Of a DNA stretch of 64,000 bases, positions 20,611 to 30,350 are shown piece by piece; position 1 is the stretch's first letter, and every line of letters starts with the position of its first letter. The stretch is from Phytophthora colocasiae (lineage: Eukaryota; Oomycota; Peronosporomycetes; Peronosporales; Peronosporaceae). The notes under the pieces are model-generated. The model had not been told where the DNA came from. It did not search any database and saw only the letters and a list, made by a program, of their open reading frames with translations. The stretch is taken from the NCBI GenBank assembly GCA_018806915.1, contig JAGKQI010000040.1, forward strand, positions 558,001-622,000. Direction: 5' to 3'. A program made the position numbers and the translations under genes.

Positions 20611-20614
20611 GAAG
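20611..20614. repeat. Target-site duplication GAAG, right of A1
   Basis: It pairs with 6013-6016 (see there). Confidence 0.8.
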
Positions 20615-22226
20615 CCACCCAGCGAAGATCGTGACGAGCATCCTGAGGGAGTCGAATACTCTGGAATCGTGACGAACGTCGCCACAATTGGTGGAGACGC
20701 TGGAGAAATGCGCGTGTCGACCGACAGCAAATCGCCAAGTAACGTAGGGATCCCAAGAGTTTCTCAACTTGGTGGCGAGACACCGTTGGATGTGACAAAG
20801 CATCTGTGATCCGGTTGAGAGCTTTATGTACTTTGTCTGCCGGAATCGATACCGTACGGCGTTCTGTATCCCAAGCTAAGCCTAGGGCAACGAGTCTGGT
20901 AGACCATGAAGAAAATTTCTTTTCGTTGATTGATTTTGGCCCCAGCGTAGCGATCATGCTCAATCGAAGAGCAGTTTCTGCTAGAGCCAATCTGTTTCCA
21001 CGATCAACTTCGAGAAGAATGTGGTCGTCTACCCACACAAACGAGAAGAACGACTCATCGTCCTGTTCGATGGGATCCAGCGACTTTGGGCTCTCTCGGG
21101 CCACCAGAAACGAAATAGCACCACCGAACGCACCATAATGAGCTGGTGAACCAGTCCAACCGAACGGGAGAGCCATATCGACTATAGCCAAGCCCCCACA
21201 CGATCCGGCAAAATGGGCGGCCAGCTTAGCATCCACTGATATAAGTCGAAATGCGCTTTTCACATCGCCTTTCAGAATCTTGACTTGTAGACGAGGGTAC
21301 TGGCGGGCTAAAACTTCAATTCTCTCCGCGAGGCGTCGAACAGATTCATATTCTATTGCGGGCAAGTCAGCAGGAATTGATTTTGCATTCGTCGATGTCT
21401 CGCAAGGGTACGACAGGTCATGGATGAGCCGTGCTTCGATGAAAGGGTCGACGTCTTTCTTAGGGACGCACCCAAACGGGCTAAAGCGAAGTTCCGACCA
21501 TCGTAGAGCCGTCGGTAGTTCGAGAACAAGGTATGTCCCTGAAGCCTGTCCATCGGAAAGACTGCGAATTAATGCTTGGGTATACTTCCGTGCGCTTGTA
21601 TGGTTCCGGACGTGATTTCCATCCGGTGGCCGTGGGGAGTTCAGTTTGTGTGCAACACCTCTTGTTGCTACAGCCACAACCAGGTCTTGGTGACGATACC
21701 CATGCAGTAGAATGTCGAGCCATACTGGATCTAGCGCCTTGTTTGGTCGGGGATCGCCTGTTGTTTCGTTGCGCCATAGCGCGATCGTGGCGGCGAGCGA
21801 CAAGGGCGTTTTCTCCACTAGCGTGGAGAGGGCGCTGCATAACTCACTATCGACGGAAGAGGTGAGTTGTGTTGGGCCAGTTGCGGACAGAATGCACTTC
21901 GGCGGTCGGATACCGGCCTGAAGAAAGATCGAGGCCAACCGATCGCAGCGGGTGAGCTCGTGCTCGTGCAATCGGCGGTGAAGGATATCCTGTAACTGGC
22001 GAACGGTCCCCGGTGTGACACGAAACGGCAGGCCACTCGGTCGGGGTATACGGTCCAGCTTCTTCGGCGCCTGTAGTATGAACGGCGACCTTGAACGTCT
22101 AGAGTAGGAGTTGGGGATGGACTTGTTGAACATTGACGACACTGAACGAACAGGAAAACATGAAGACGGACTCAATTCTTGGCCAGATAAACTCGGCGCT
22201 TGGGGCTTTGGTGGCCATCATTGGCG
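20611..22226 (-). CDS. Reverse transcriptase part of the DIRS-like pol, 5' of the A1 insertion
   Basis: This is an RT with DIRS-type motifs: EARLIHDLSYP, VKILKGDVKSAFRLI (first catalytic aspartate), ALPFGWTGSPAHYGAF and FVWVDDHILLEVD (VDD catalytic box), then a thumb with GLAWDTERRTVSI and LLGSLRYLA. The genuine coding stops at DLRWVAS, where the A1 LTR begins; the few codons beyond are LTR sequence. RNase H continues in phase at 6016. No ATG lies near the 5' end, and the frame opens at a stop about 22226, overlapping the previous ORF's stop (22218). Expression by ribosomal frameshifting is therefore plausible. Interrupted but otherwise undamaged. Confidence 0.85.
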
Positions 22227-23303
22227 CAGCTCTTCGCGCAATCCTCCCATCTGTGCTGAGATGTACTTGCGAACTACCGGTGGTAGGTCGTCTGGAATGA
22301 AGTGGGCGTGGTTTGGAAACGCACACCGGTCATCGCTCTTGGACGTGCAACCTCGTGACGATAGGTGTTTCATGCAGACCGAGAGTCGACCTTGTTTCGG
22401 TAACGCATCAAGGACGTCTTGAGGTGTCTTCCTGGTCGAACGGGTTGTCTCCGTCCGACGTGTTCCAATCGAAAGGGAAGATGATACCGTTCTTGCCGTC
22501 GCCTTTGTTGAGACAGCTGTCAAGGACGCTAAACGTTCTGTCTGGATAACGTATAGCACACTTTGCAAATCCGGGTCTTGCAAAGAGAGCCTCCGGCGGA
22601 TTTCCGTCCGTAAAGTCGTACCATGACGGGCGTCCATCTCGGTGGCAGCTCTGTAGTCTTCAAACAAGCGGTCGAACCAGAACGTGAGAGTTGCTACGTC
22701 CTCTGAGCTCCATTGGCAGAAACTACGTAGTTCTTCGACAAACTCCCTCGAGCCGCTGATCAACCGACAAGTGTGATGGTCGAAGAACTCTTCCGCAAAT
22801 ACGAGCAGGACCATAAGTGCATTTGAGATGTCACCAAGGGCCTCGGGTTTCCGTGCCTTCGGCATGGCCACTGAGGTTGAGAAATTGCTGAGGTTTACTG
22901 ATCCGTCTGCATACCATGCCCTTCGCGCAGAGAAGTCAAATCGCCAGAAGTGCATGATTGAAAGGCCTCGTGCTCCAAACTGGATGTCGTACACACGGGT
23001 AATGATGGCTGGGTGTGGCTTGAACTTTGTGGACCGGGATGAAATCATAGAATCAACAATATCTGAAGGATCCTTACCTGCGTGGTCCGGTCCAGCGATG
23101 ATACCATTGATCAGTTGCTGTGTCCGGGTCGGATTGAAGGCGTTTTTTGATCGTCGTTCGCTAGGTTCGGAAGCATTGAGCAGGTCCGACGGGGCTAGGA
23201 CTCGTCGTCGTTGGGACTCCCGTTGCCCTGTCGACGGAGCAGGTCGTTTTCCCGATTCTTTTTTACTCAGTCCCAGATAAAAAGCGAATGAGATCGGGGT
23301 CAT
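22218..23303 (-). CDS. DIRS-like element ORF2, Gag-like with CCCH finger
   Basis: The frame runs 361 codons from the ATG at 23303. The N-terminus is Lys/Arg/Ser-rich (LSKKESGKRPAPSTGQRES). The middle is a helical domain with aromatic residues (IMHFWRFDFSARRAWYAD) but no named motif. Near the C-terminus, CMKHLSSRGCTSKSDDRC with a following CAFPNH forms a C-x8-C-x7-C-x4-H arrangement, suggesting a CCCH-type zinc finger that binds RNA. It overlaps the end of the preceding ORF by about 40 nt and abuts RT, so it is part of a gag-to-pol expression chain. The role as nucleocapsid-like Gag is inferred from position and the finger. Confidence 0.65.
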   Translation of the reverse strand: MTPISFAFYLGLSKKESGKRPAPSTGQRESQRRRVLAPSDLLNASEPSERRSKNAFNPTRTQQLINGIIAGPDHAGKDPSDIVDSMISSRSTKFKPHPAIITRVYDIQFGARGLSIMHFWRFDFSARRAWYADGSVNLSNFSTSVAMPKARKPEALGDISNALMVLLVFAEEFFDHHTCRLISGSREFVEELRSFCQWSSEDVATLTFWFDRLFEDYRAATEMDARHGTTLRTEIRRRLSLQDPDLQSVLYVIQTERLASLTAVSTKATARTVSSSLSIGTRRTETTRSTRKTPQDVLDALPKQGRLSVCMKHLSSRGCTSKSDDRCAFPNHAHFIPDDLPPVVRKYISAQMGGLREELRQ

Positions 23304-24459
23304 CCGCAATGGCAGCTAGGATTTTGGCGTGGCAGTTCTGTGGGACAAGTGTCTCTGTACTGGATTGCACTGGTGCAGCTAGATACGTCGCATTTGGATT
23401 CGGGGAGTCTTCGGGTGCCATGGCGCCACCTCCAATCGACTGTAACAGTGTCTCGAGATCGTCCCGCTCGGTTTCTTCGCCACTAGGCGGGTCCGCCGTC
23501 TCGTTTGTATGGCGAGGATCAGCATCAAATGCGTCGCCAATGTTGGCACGTGCACTGGCGGGAATGCGGCGATTTCCGTCGACGAAGAACGCATAGTCAA
23601 CGGCATGGCGTACGCTCACTGTAGACTCGACCCCAGTTAGGGTGTTAGTCCACCGGAGTGTATCAGTGGGTTGGGGCTGTTCACGAACTGGTTGAAGTCC
23701 CGCGAGTAGGCGCGGAATTGAGCGTGATCCTCGTTGATTGGTCCCGAGAATTCTGTCCAAAATCTCAGTATACTGGTCGGTCAACTCCTCTGCAGTCATA
23801 TCCTCGACCCGCAGTCGGGTATTACCGACCAGAAAACACAATACCGGTGCGACCTCTTCTAGTTCCACCGTTCGAGAGTTAAATTCACCAAGTAACGTTC
23901 GGATGATGACGTCGTTCCCGTTGTATCCTACAACCTGGCCGGTCACGTAGTTTCCGTTGGAGACACCGACAACAGCTTTACGGAGCCATTCTCCTGGAGC
24001 CCCCGCGTCGTACTCATTGACGTCAACCTGGCGACGACGTGCCGTTGAGGCTGAAACTTGCACAGTTGCATGCGGAGGTGTCGACAACCGGACAGTAGCG
24101 GTACTGCCTACTATGGTGTCACATGTTCCGTACACAGGAACGGATACCACGGCTTGGTCATGGACATCTTCTGGCATGAGAAGTACGGAGAAGGGCGGCA
24201 TGACCATTGTGACAGAGTCGTAGGTGGCAGAAGGGTTTGTTTTCGACGAAGTAAAAGCGGAAATGACTACTTTGCTAAAGCTACTGGAGGTCCCGCGTAT
24301 CGACTGCGGTAGCGAGGACATCTGTCCGTTTGTGGTTGGTGGCAGAGCTCCCTTTTTCTCTGGATAGTGTACATCTGGATGAAGCCCCATTCCTCGTGCT
24401 CCGAAAACCAGCTCTTCGGCTGTAGCCGACAGATGCCCAAAACCTCGCATTGCCGTCAT
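23263..24459 (-). CDS. DIRS-like element ORF1, unknown function
   Basis: The frame has 398 codons from the ATG at 24459 (MTAMRGFGHLS); an in-frame TTG lies eight codons upstream. It has no recognised domain. A beta-rich middle section (SVPVYGTCDTIVGSTATVRL, VTGQVVGYNGNDVIIRTL) is followed by an acidic C-terminus. It is the first ORF of the element and overlaps the next by about 40 nt in another phase. By position it could be the N-terminal part of Gag or a separate accessory protein; nothing in it decides between them. The leader 24460-24557 is non-coding. Confidence 0.6.
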   Translation of the reverse strand: MTAMRGFGHLSATAEELVFGARGMGLHPDVHYPEKKGALPPTTNGQMSSLPQSIRGTSSSFSKVVISAFTSSKTNPSATYDSVTMVMPPFSVLLMPEDVHDQAVVSVPVYGTCDTIVGSTATVRLSTPPHATVQVSASTARRRQVDVNEYDAGAPGEWLRKAVVGVSNGNYVTGQVVGYNGNDVIIRTLLGEFNSRTVELEEVAPVLCFLVGNTRLRVEDMTAEELTDQYTEILDRILGTNQRGSRSIPRLLAGLQPVREQPQPTDTLRWTNTLTGVESTVSVRHAVDYAFFVDGNRRIPASARANIGDAFDADPRHTNETADPPSGEETERDDLETLLQSIGGGAMAPEDSPNPNATYLAAPVQSSTETLVPQNCHAKILAAIADDPDLIRFLSGTE

Positions 24460-24983
24460 GGTTGAATGCGTCTGAGAAAACAAGTTTGATCTATCACCAT
24501 CAAGTTAAAATTCACAACCAGAAAAAAATAGCCAAAAATTGTCGTTCGTGCTGTCGACCTGACGTCTAGTGAATTGGAACGGCTCCATCGCGCAACACGT
24601 CAACTTGTCAGCGCGGGCCACAGCTTTTTCGCGATCAAGATCGATCGTCATCGATTTGACTGACAGCCGAGAAGTAGACCCCCTCAGCGGTGCTGAGTAA
24701 GGTACCAGCACAATAATGCACATGTATTAACAAACGGGTGTCCACACACAACCACCAACAGCAGCATGTCTACTGGAAACCAACTGGAGCAAGCTCGAAG
24801 CCCGATCTTTTCTTTCGCGATGGACTTCTGGTAACCCGTTCAAAACACTACATACACATCGCGGCATTGCAAGTGCCACACGGTGTAGCACGACCCTCTG
24901 ATGGTCGCGCTCTCAGCGTGCAGCAGTCGCAGCGACTAAAGTGCTAAAGAGTTAGAGTTAGTCAAAACTGGTTGGCAACAACT

Positions 24984-24999
24984 CCTCATTAATCAATTT
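24984..24999 (+). promoter_or_regulatory. Oomycete initiator plus flanking promoter element of pectate lyase copy 2
   Basis: CCTCATTAATCAATTT, identical to that of copy 1, lies 38 nt before the ATG at 25037. Confidence 0.6.
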
Positions 25000-25036
25000 G
25001 CCTGGCCAAGCACCCACTCCACGTCTCAAATCCACG

Positions 25037-26182
25037 ATGGTCCAGATCTTCGCCACCTCCGCTGCACTCCTTATTGCGGTCGCGACTGCCGCCTCCGTGC
25101 CCGACGGCACGTGGCCCACCAGCACCGGCACCGTGCAGTACGCGACGGCCCAGATCGTCAAGGCTGGCGAGGTGTTCGATGGCAAGATGCAGACATTCGA
25201 GCGCTCGGACGTTTCATGCGAGGATCAAACCGAGAGCGGGTCCGACACCGCCGTGTTCAAGCTGGAGCCCGGTGCCACGCTAAAGAACGTCATCATCGGC
25301 AAGAACCAAATGGAGGGCGTCCACTGCGATCAGCACGACTGCACCATCGACAACGTCTGGTGGGACGATGTGTGCGAGGACGCCCTAAGTGTCAAGGGCG
25401 GATCCGCGTCCAGCGTCACGACTGTCACGGGTGGAGGCGCTCGCTCAGCCGACGACAAGGTCATCCAGCACAACGGCTACGGCACCGTCAAGATCGACGG
25501 CTTCTACGGCGAGGACATCAGCAAGCTCTACCGCTCGTGCGGTACGTGTGGTGACAAGCCCAAGAAGGTGTCAGTCTCCAACGTACTAGTCGTGAACCCT
25601 GGCAACGCCGTCGTGACGGTGAACAAGAACTGGGGCGACGAGGCCACGCTGAGCAACATCTGGGTCAAGTCCAGCAGTGGCAAGGTGAAGATCTGTCAGT
25701 GGTCGCAGGGCAATGCCAACGGTGAACCCTCGATGCTGGGCGACGGACCGTCCCCACCGCTTTGCCAGTACTCGGAAAGCGACGTGCACATCAACGGAGA
25801 GGTGCCTAAGAGCTCAGGCACCAGCGGTTCCTCCAACTCGACGTCTACCACGACTGGAAGCGGCTCCTCCAACCCCACGCAGACGTCTGGCGGTTCGACC
25901 ACGTCGGGCGATGAGAAGACCGGCACTTCCGTTTCCAGTTCGCTTCGCGGCAGCAAGGAACAAGACACCACGGAGCAGAAGGAGACGAGCGCACCGACGA
26001 CGGCGAGTTCCAAGTCCGACAAGAAGTCTGATGACAAGAAGTCCGACGACGAGAAGACGGAGCAGACTGATCAAACGGAGCAGACCGAAGACAAGACGAA
26101 CCAAGATGATGAGAAGAAAAGCAAGAGTGAGAAGAAGGATGGCGACAAGAAGAGTGAGAAGAAGGATGACGATGACAACTAA
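25037..26182 (+). CDS. Secreted pectate lyase, polysaccharide lyase family 3, copy 2
   Basis: This 381-residue protein shares signal peptide, catalytic domain and low-complexity tail with copy 1, including GVHCDQHDCTIDNVWWDDV. The frame is open 13 codons further upstream from a TTG, but the ATG at 25037 starts the signal peptide. Differences from copy 1 include WVKSSSGKV against WVKSTSGKV, QDTTEQ against QDATEQ, and a rearranged Lys/Asp/Glu repeat (EKKDGDKKSEKK) near the end. It converges on the third pectate lyase, 195 bp away. Both copies are intact, so a dose effect is possible. Confidence 0.95.
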   Translation: MVQIFATSAALLIAVATAASVPDGTWPTSTGTVQYATAQIVKAGEVFDGKMQTFERSDVSCEDQTESGSDTAVFKLEPGATLKNVIIGKNQMEGVHCDQHDCTIDNVWWDDVCEDALSVKGGSASSVTTVTGGGARSADDKVIQHNGYGTVKIDGFYGEDISKLYRSCGTCGDKPKKVSVSNVLVVNPGNAVVTVNKNWGDEATLSNIWVKSSSGKVKICQWSQGNANGEPSMLGDGPSPPLCQYSESDVHINGEVPKSSGTSGSSNSTSTTTGSGSSNPTQTSGGSTTSGDEKTGTSVSSSLRGSKEQDTTEQKETSAPTTASSKSDKKSDDKKSDDEKTEQTDQTEQTEDKTNQDDEKKSKSEKKDGDKKSEKKDDDDN

Positions 26183-26376
26183 GGGCCTTATCGTTATGGC
26201 TGAAGTTCCTGTGTGTCGAGATCATCCTCTTTGATGTAGCCGTCGCGATAGCGTTCAAGTCCACGGTATTTGATGTTTGTACGTAATAGAACCCACTCCA
26301 TTGAACTTCGTGCGTCCTGTAAAACAACTACTGTATTTTGTACGAACGAGAGCTACACCGACATGAATTCTCACAT

Positions 26377-27564
26377 TCAATTGCGAACGCGGTTTCGAGT
26401 ATTGCACTTGATAGTTGCCGAGGTAACGGAGGGGGTACTGGCAGAACTTCCAGCGACTGACGTCTCGGCCTCCTCACCAACGTCAGACGACGTCGGTGTC
26501 TCAGTCGCAGAAGAGGTATCGTCGTAAGTGGTGCTGGATGCAGAGGGGGCGGATGTTTCCTCTTCAGAAGCTGACGACGCAGCCGTCTCCTCACTCACGC
26601 TGCTTTCACCTTCCGAGCTCGACACAGGAGCTGGCGTTTCCTCAACAGTAGAACTAGCACTACCCGTGGTCGAAGTAGCGTAGCTCGTGGCAGAGGTCCC
26701 TGTAGCAGACGCGCTGGTGCTAGCGACCGTAGACTTTGTCGACGAAGCTGTTGTGGTAGTAGTGTTTGACGAGGTACTTGACGCTGTCGTCACGTCCTCG
26801 TTCACGTGAATGTCGCTCTCCGAGTATTGACACAGTGGGTCCTTGATGCCGTCACCCAGTTCCGTCGGCTCGCCATCTTCACTGCCTTGAGACCATGCAC
26901 ACACCGCGTAGCTGTCATCATCTGCCTTGATCCAAATGTTGCTTAACGTGGCCTCATCGCCGTAGTTATCGTTCACCGTCACGATGCTCACGCCGGGATT
27001 CACAGCGTACACATTGGACACCGTGACGAAACGCTGTCTATCACCACACGTGCCACACGAACGATACAACTTCCCGAACGTCTCGGCGTAGAAGCCATCG
27101 ATCTTGACGGTGCCATAGCCGTTGTGCTGGATCACCTTGTCGTCGGCGTTACGGGCTCCACCACCTGTGACGGTCGACACGCTCGAAGCCGACCCGCCCT
27201 TGATACTCAGAGCGTCCTCGCACACGTCGTCCCACCACACATTCTCGATGGTGCAGTCGGAATCGTCGCAGTGGACACCCTCCATTTGGTCGGCTCCGAT
27301 GATGACGTTCTTCAAAGTGCCTCCAGCCTCAACGAGAAACACAGCAGTGGATGACCCACTCTCCTCTTGGCCTTCGCACGTGATGTCCGATCGCTGGTAC
27401 GTCTTGAGACCGCCGTCGAACGTCTCCCCGGCGGCGACGGTGTAGGGCTCCGTGTAGTAGACATCGCCCTGGCTGGTTGGCCACGTTCCGTCCGGCACTG
27501 AAGCGGCAGTAGCAGTGGCAATAATGAATACTGCGGTGGTAGCGATAGTGAGGATCTTGACCAT
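26377..27564 (-). CDS. Secreted pectate lyase, polysaccharide lyase family 3, diverged paralogue
   Basis: This 395-residue protein has a signal peptide at residues 1-20 (MVKILTIATTAVFIIATATA) and a family-3 domain at about 22-245 with DQMEGVHCDDSDCTIENVWW, CEDALSIKGG and GYGTVKIDGFY, clearly related to copies 1 and 2 but with many substitutions. The tail of about 145 residues is Ser/Thr/Ala-rich (TTTTTASSTKSTV) rather than Lys/Asp-rich and is a likely O-glycosylation region. The ATG at 27564 starts the signal peptide. The gene is intact. With copy 2 it forms a tail-to-tail pair, and all three mark a small cluster of secreted pectin-degrading enzymes. Only a weak initiator-like match (AAATTTG near 27606) is seen upstream. 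Confidence 0.93.
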   Translation of the reverse strand: MVKILTIATTAVFIIATATAASVPDGTWPTSQGDVYYTEPYTVAAGETFDGGLKTYQRSDITCEGQEESGSSTAVFLVEAGGTLKNVIIGADQMEGVHCDDSDCTIENVWWDDVCEDALSIKGGSASSVSTVTGGGARNADDKVIQHNGYGTVKIDGFYAETFGKLYRSCGTCGDRQRFVTVSNVYAVNPGVSIVTVNDNYGDEATLSNIWIKADDDSYAVCAWSQGSEDGEPTELGDGIKDPLCQYSESDIHVNEDVTTASSTSSNTTTTTASSTKSTVASTSASATGTSATSYATSTTGSASSTVEETPAPVSSSEGESSVSEETAASSASEEETSAPSASSTTYDDTSSATETPTSSDVGEEAETSVAGSSASTPSVTSATIKCNTRNRVRN

Positions 27565-28640
27565 CGTGAAGTGTAGCTTGCGTTACAGTGTGGTGGATAC
27601 GAGGCAAATTTGGAAGTGGAGATGTTGGTTGGGTTTACCATTTCTTGGTTGCTGGTCAGTGAAGTCTCAAAGACACCAGTATGATCGGGCGAGAGCGAGA
27701 TAGGGCACGTGCCCCTGGCTCAATGCAGCAGCGCGTGACAAAGGTCACTCACTGCCTCCGTTCTTCCAGCTTGCATTGTGGAACCGTACGACGATGGCAC
27801 GATCGATTAGTAAAATGAACGGAGCATAGCGGAGCTTTCCTTTGAAACTAGTGAAATGTAGATCGGAGAATAGATTGACAAGCCGAGATTTGCACGGAAG
27901 CGGAGGAATGAAGACATAATGTACACACCTGGACAAAAGAAAGAATGAATAGACGCGAGTGACAGTCTACTCTCGCCTAAATAATTCCGCTAAAATTTAA
28001 TCTGCTTTGGTCGATCGAGCAAGCGTTAATCCACGTGGTGGTCGAGCTCGTGCCGCCAATATCCTCTGCAAACGGACACCGTGAGCTACTGCGTCGGGAT
28101 TAGTTTGGGGACCTTTAAAGAGAGATAGGAAGTGCATTCGCCCCCACCTTTCGCGGCGCAAACTGGGCCAGTAATAACGGGTGCATCGACGACCACAAAC
28201 ACGGTCACTGGCGTCCTATACGTGATGCAACACTTACCTTTAGAGATGCTAAGAGATTCTAGCAGTACAATTTAGTGCCCAACAGACGATTCAACTGAAC
28301 TTCGATAACAGCAATACGAACAAAAGTAAAAGCTAAACAATGCTTTGCTAGCGTGGTGTAGTGTATTAGCTTGCAACGTCAAATGGAAAGCGGTGTAACT
28401 GTGGTCGACGACGACAACGCCGCAAGCATTGCGGCAATAGCTACTGTGTGATCGACGAATCGAAGGAAAACGCCATCCGAAGCTATAAAGCGGCAAAACA
28501 CCTAGCAATGCACGATATATTCTTCAAGAATTCGGCAACCGAGAAGCTGTACGGAAGAGTTGCTGAAGGTGACTGCTCACTCTTCCACTCCTCTTGCTAG
28601 GGTGGGCATAGCAGGCCGGGTATGACTCTGTTGAACCGAC
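27565..28640. other. Intergenic region, no gene recognised
   Basis: Short open stretches only, none with a recognisable domain. AT content is higher than in the genes. It probably includes the promoter of the diverged pectate lyase. Confidence 0.5.
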
Positions 28641-28643
28641 ACG

Positions 28644-29060
28644 TCATTCGAGCCGCAAGCATGTAGCTTTAGAACTAACGAGCCACGATAGAATTGACTC
28701 GATATTTAAGTTCGCAATGTAATGCCAGCACTTCCAACAGCTCTGGCTTGTGCAATTTGTCAACAACATTTTCAAAGGGATCCATTGCGCTTTGGCACGA
28801 GCGACCAGAGCTTTGTCCTGAGCCACCTGCACCTCTAGCTGACGCAGTGTAAGTTCCACCCGGGCTTTCTCCAGGTCGATCTCTTCAATCGATCGCAACG
28901 CTGGCCTCTTATTGACCAGCTCAGGCGAGGAATTCCGCTTCTCAATCTGTCGAAATTGGATATGTTCTTGCCAAGCGGCTGCGGGCCGCAGCCGCTACCA
29001 AAGACTCGTGGACGTCCGCGCAAGGTGCAGCAAATTCAACAAGGAGAAGCTCTCGTGCAG
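28644..29060 (-). pseudogene. Fragment of a coiled-coil protein, unknown family
   Basis: The minus-strand frame reads ELVNKRPALRSIEEIDLEKA and LTLRQLEVQVAQDKALVARA, a charged heptad-like coil, then runs into unrelated sequence. No start and no other domain are present. It resembles C-terminal coils of oomycete hypothetical or transposase-associated proteins, but I cannot place it. It is treated as a remnant next to the P450 remnant. Confidence 0.4.
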
Positions 29061-29224
29061 AGAAAAGACACAACAAAGGAACTTGCAAGCGTCTCGGCGG
29101 CGTAGCTGCTCCAGTTCCGATCGCCCGCGAGGTCACTGACGACGTGGCCAGGATAACACGACGTTTCCTTGTGTCTACGTGTACGTAGCCTATCAAGATA
29201 TCTCCATGTCGGTTGTGAGTTGAG

Positions 29225-30350
29225 CTAACGTATTTGTATCTGCTTGATAGATGGAGACGCGCTTTCATTCGATAACTCATTGGGGGCTACAGCATCCAGC
29301 GGCTGGGAAGTGTCTACATCCACCGGCTCATCCAGTCCATTGAGTTTGACTCCGAACCCGATTCGTGTAAACGTGTCCGCTGTGAAATTATTCAGAAGCG
29401 ATTTCATACTGACGGGATCACTCCGTTCGGTGCATTTAGCCAGAACATCTCGAAGCTTCACGGCCTTCTCACGAACCACAGCGTTCATACAGTCTTTAAC
29501 CATGTGCATGGAGAAGAGGTGACTGGCGACACCAGGGATAGGAAAAATACAATATCATACGGATTGGAGGCCTTCATCCAAGCCAATAAATAATTGAGTT
29601 ATTGCCACATTTTTCGACAATGTCAACCAAGTCACTATGTCGTCTTTTCTCATGAGTTTTTGAACGAGTTGGTTGCTGTCGATGCGCCTGGATTCAGGAG
29701 GGGGGGGTTAGGTACCTCGAGAACCCTCCCACCGCGTCCAACCTCACCAACCAACACACACAAGTCATTAGTCCGAATTCCTCGACATCATACATACAAC
29801 ACACAAATCAACTGCTATAATATAATTCAGTTAGGAAATGACAAGCAACTGTAATAACCCGTGTGCCTTGTGTGCAAACGTGGCCACACAACCGGTTTGG
29901 CGATAGTTCTCGCTACCATCCATTGCCAAAACAACCACACATGTCAACGACATTTGGCTATAGCCAAGATTGACCTATATAAAAAATTGCATGTTATTGG
30001 GGTTGAGGAGCAATAAATTATGGCAATATGAGATTGCCAATATCGGCAATAGTTACGGAAAATTACCAAACCCTGGGTGACACGTCGCTGGTGCTTCCAT
30101 TTGTCGCTGTCAACATTGAAAATCCCTTCACCCAGAATCTCCTGCACTGTCTCTCCTGGACCACGAACGAACACGTCGAATTGCGTCTTGAAAATGTCTT
30201 CATAGGCGGCAGAAGCGGTCACCATGACCTTAGGACGTTGACCGATTCCCGTTAGGAGCCACGGCTTGGCACCGTTCGCGAGACTTTGTTCTGTCATCCA
30301 GTCGTGCAGTCGGTCCCTTTGAAACGAGAAATCTGATGATCTATCCAGCT
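29225..30350 (-). pseudogene. Cytochrome P450 remnant split by a hAT-like insertion
   Basis: The N-terminal half of a haem monooxygenase of the CYP86-like oomycete group. The upstream piece (30350 to 30084) reads RDRLHDWMTEQSLANG, FKTQFDVFVRGPGE and DSDKWKHQRRV. The downstream piece (29524 to 29225) continues with ASHLFSMHMVKDCM, NNFTADTFTRIGFGV and DVDTSQPLDA. The two join at the same codon when the 543-bp insertion at 29533-30075 is removed. The region with the oxygen-binding helix, the ExxR motif and the haem cysteine is absent, and the frame degrades at about 29240. It cannot make an enzyme. In oomycetes such P450s are thought to hydroxylate fatty acids or sterol-like substrates. Confidence 0.8.
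29533..30075. mobile_element. hAT-like non-autonomous element inside the P450 remnant
   Basis: The ends are CAGGGATAGG and, reversed, CAGGGTTTGG, imperfect inverted repeats starting CAGGG as in hAT elements. An 8-bp direct repeat flanks it: GGCGACAC (29525-29532) and GGTGACAC (30076-30083), with one mismatch. No transposase frame is present. Removing it restores P450 codon continuity. Confidence 0.65.

Larger units (their letters stand above)
3941..24557 (-). mobile_element. DIRS-like tyrosine-recombinase retroelement, split by Gypsy element A1
   Basis: Reading leftwards from 24557, the element holds a gag-like ORF, a second ORF ending in a CCCH-type finger, RT, RNase H and a tyrosine recombinase in overlapping frames. 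Without the 14.6-kb insertion at 6017-20610 it is about 6 kb. RT and RNase H rejoin in frame when A1 and one GAAG are removed. There is no integrase and there are no LTRs. A TGTCGA hexamer occurs at both ends (3949-3954 and 24552-24557) and may be a recombination core. Both edges coincide with the inner ends of the inverted pectate lyase arms. I cannot tell DIRS from Ngaro or PAT because the terminal repeat design is not resolved. Confidence 0.75.
24558..26297. repeat. Right arm of the inverted duplication carrying pectate lyase copy 2
   Basis: It is the reverse complement of 2171-3940 with few differences and lacks the 27-bp palindromic insertion of the left arm. Homology ends at CCTGACGTCTAG on the inner side, at the DIRS-like element, and near 26297 on the outer side. 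Confidence 0.9.

Noticed and set aside
3941..24557. Pectate lyase arms as inverted terminal repeats of the DIRS-like element (gene capture)
   Set aside because: Arms are far longer than usual DIRS ends, they hold an intact host gene with its own promoter, and I find no internal complementary region matching the outer ends. Kept only as a minor alternative.
29690..29720. G-run region near 29700 as a quadruplex or regulatory site
   Set aside because: Only one G-run of note inside a non-autonomous element; no pattern of four runs.
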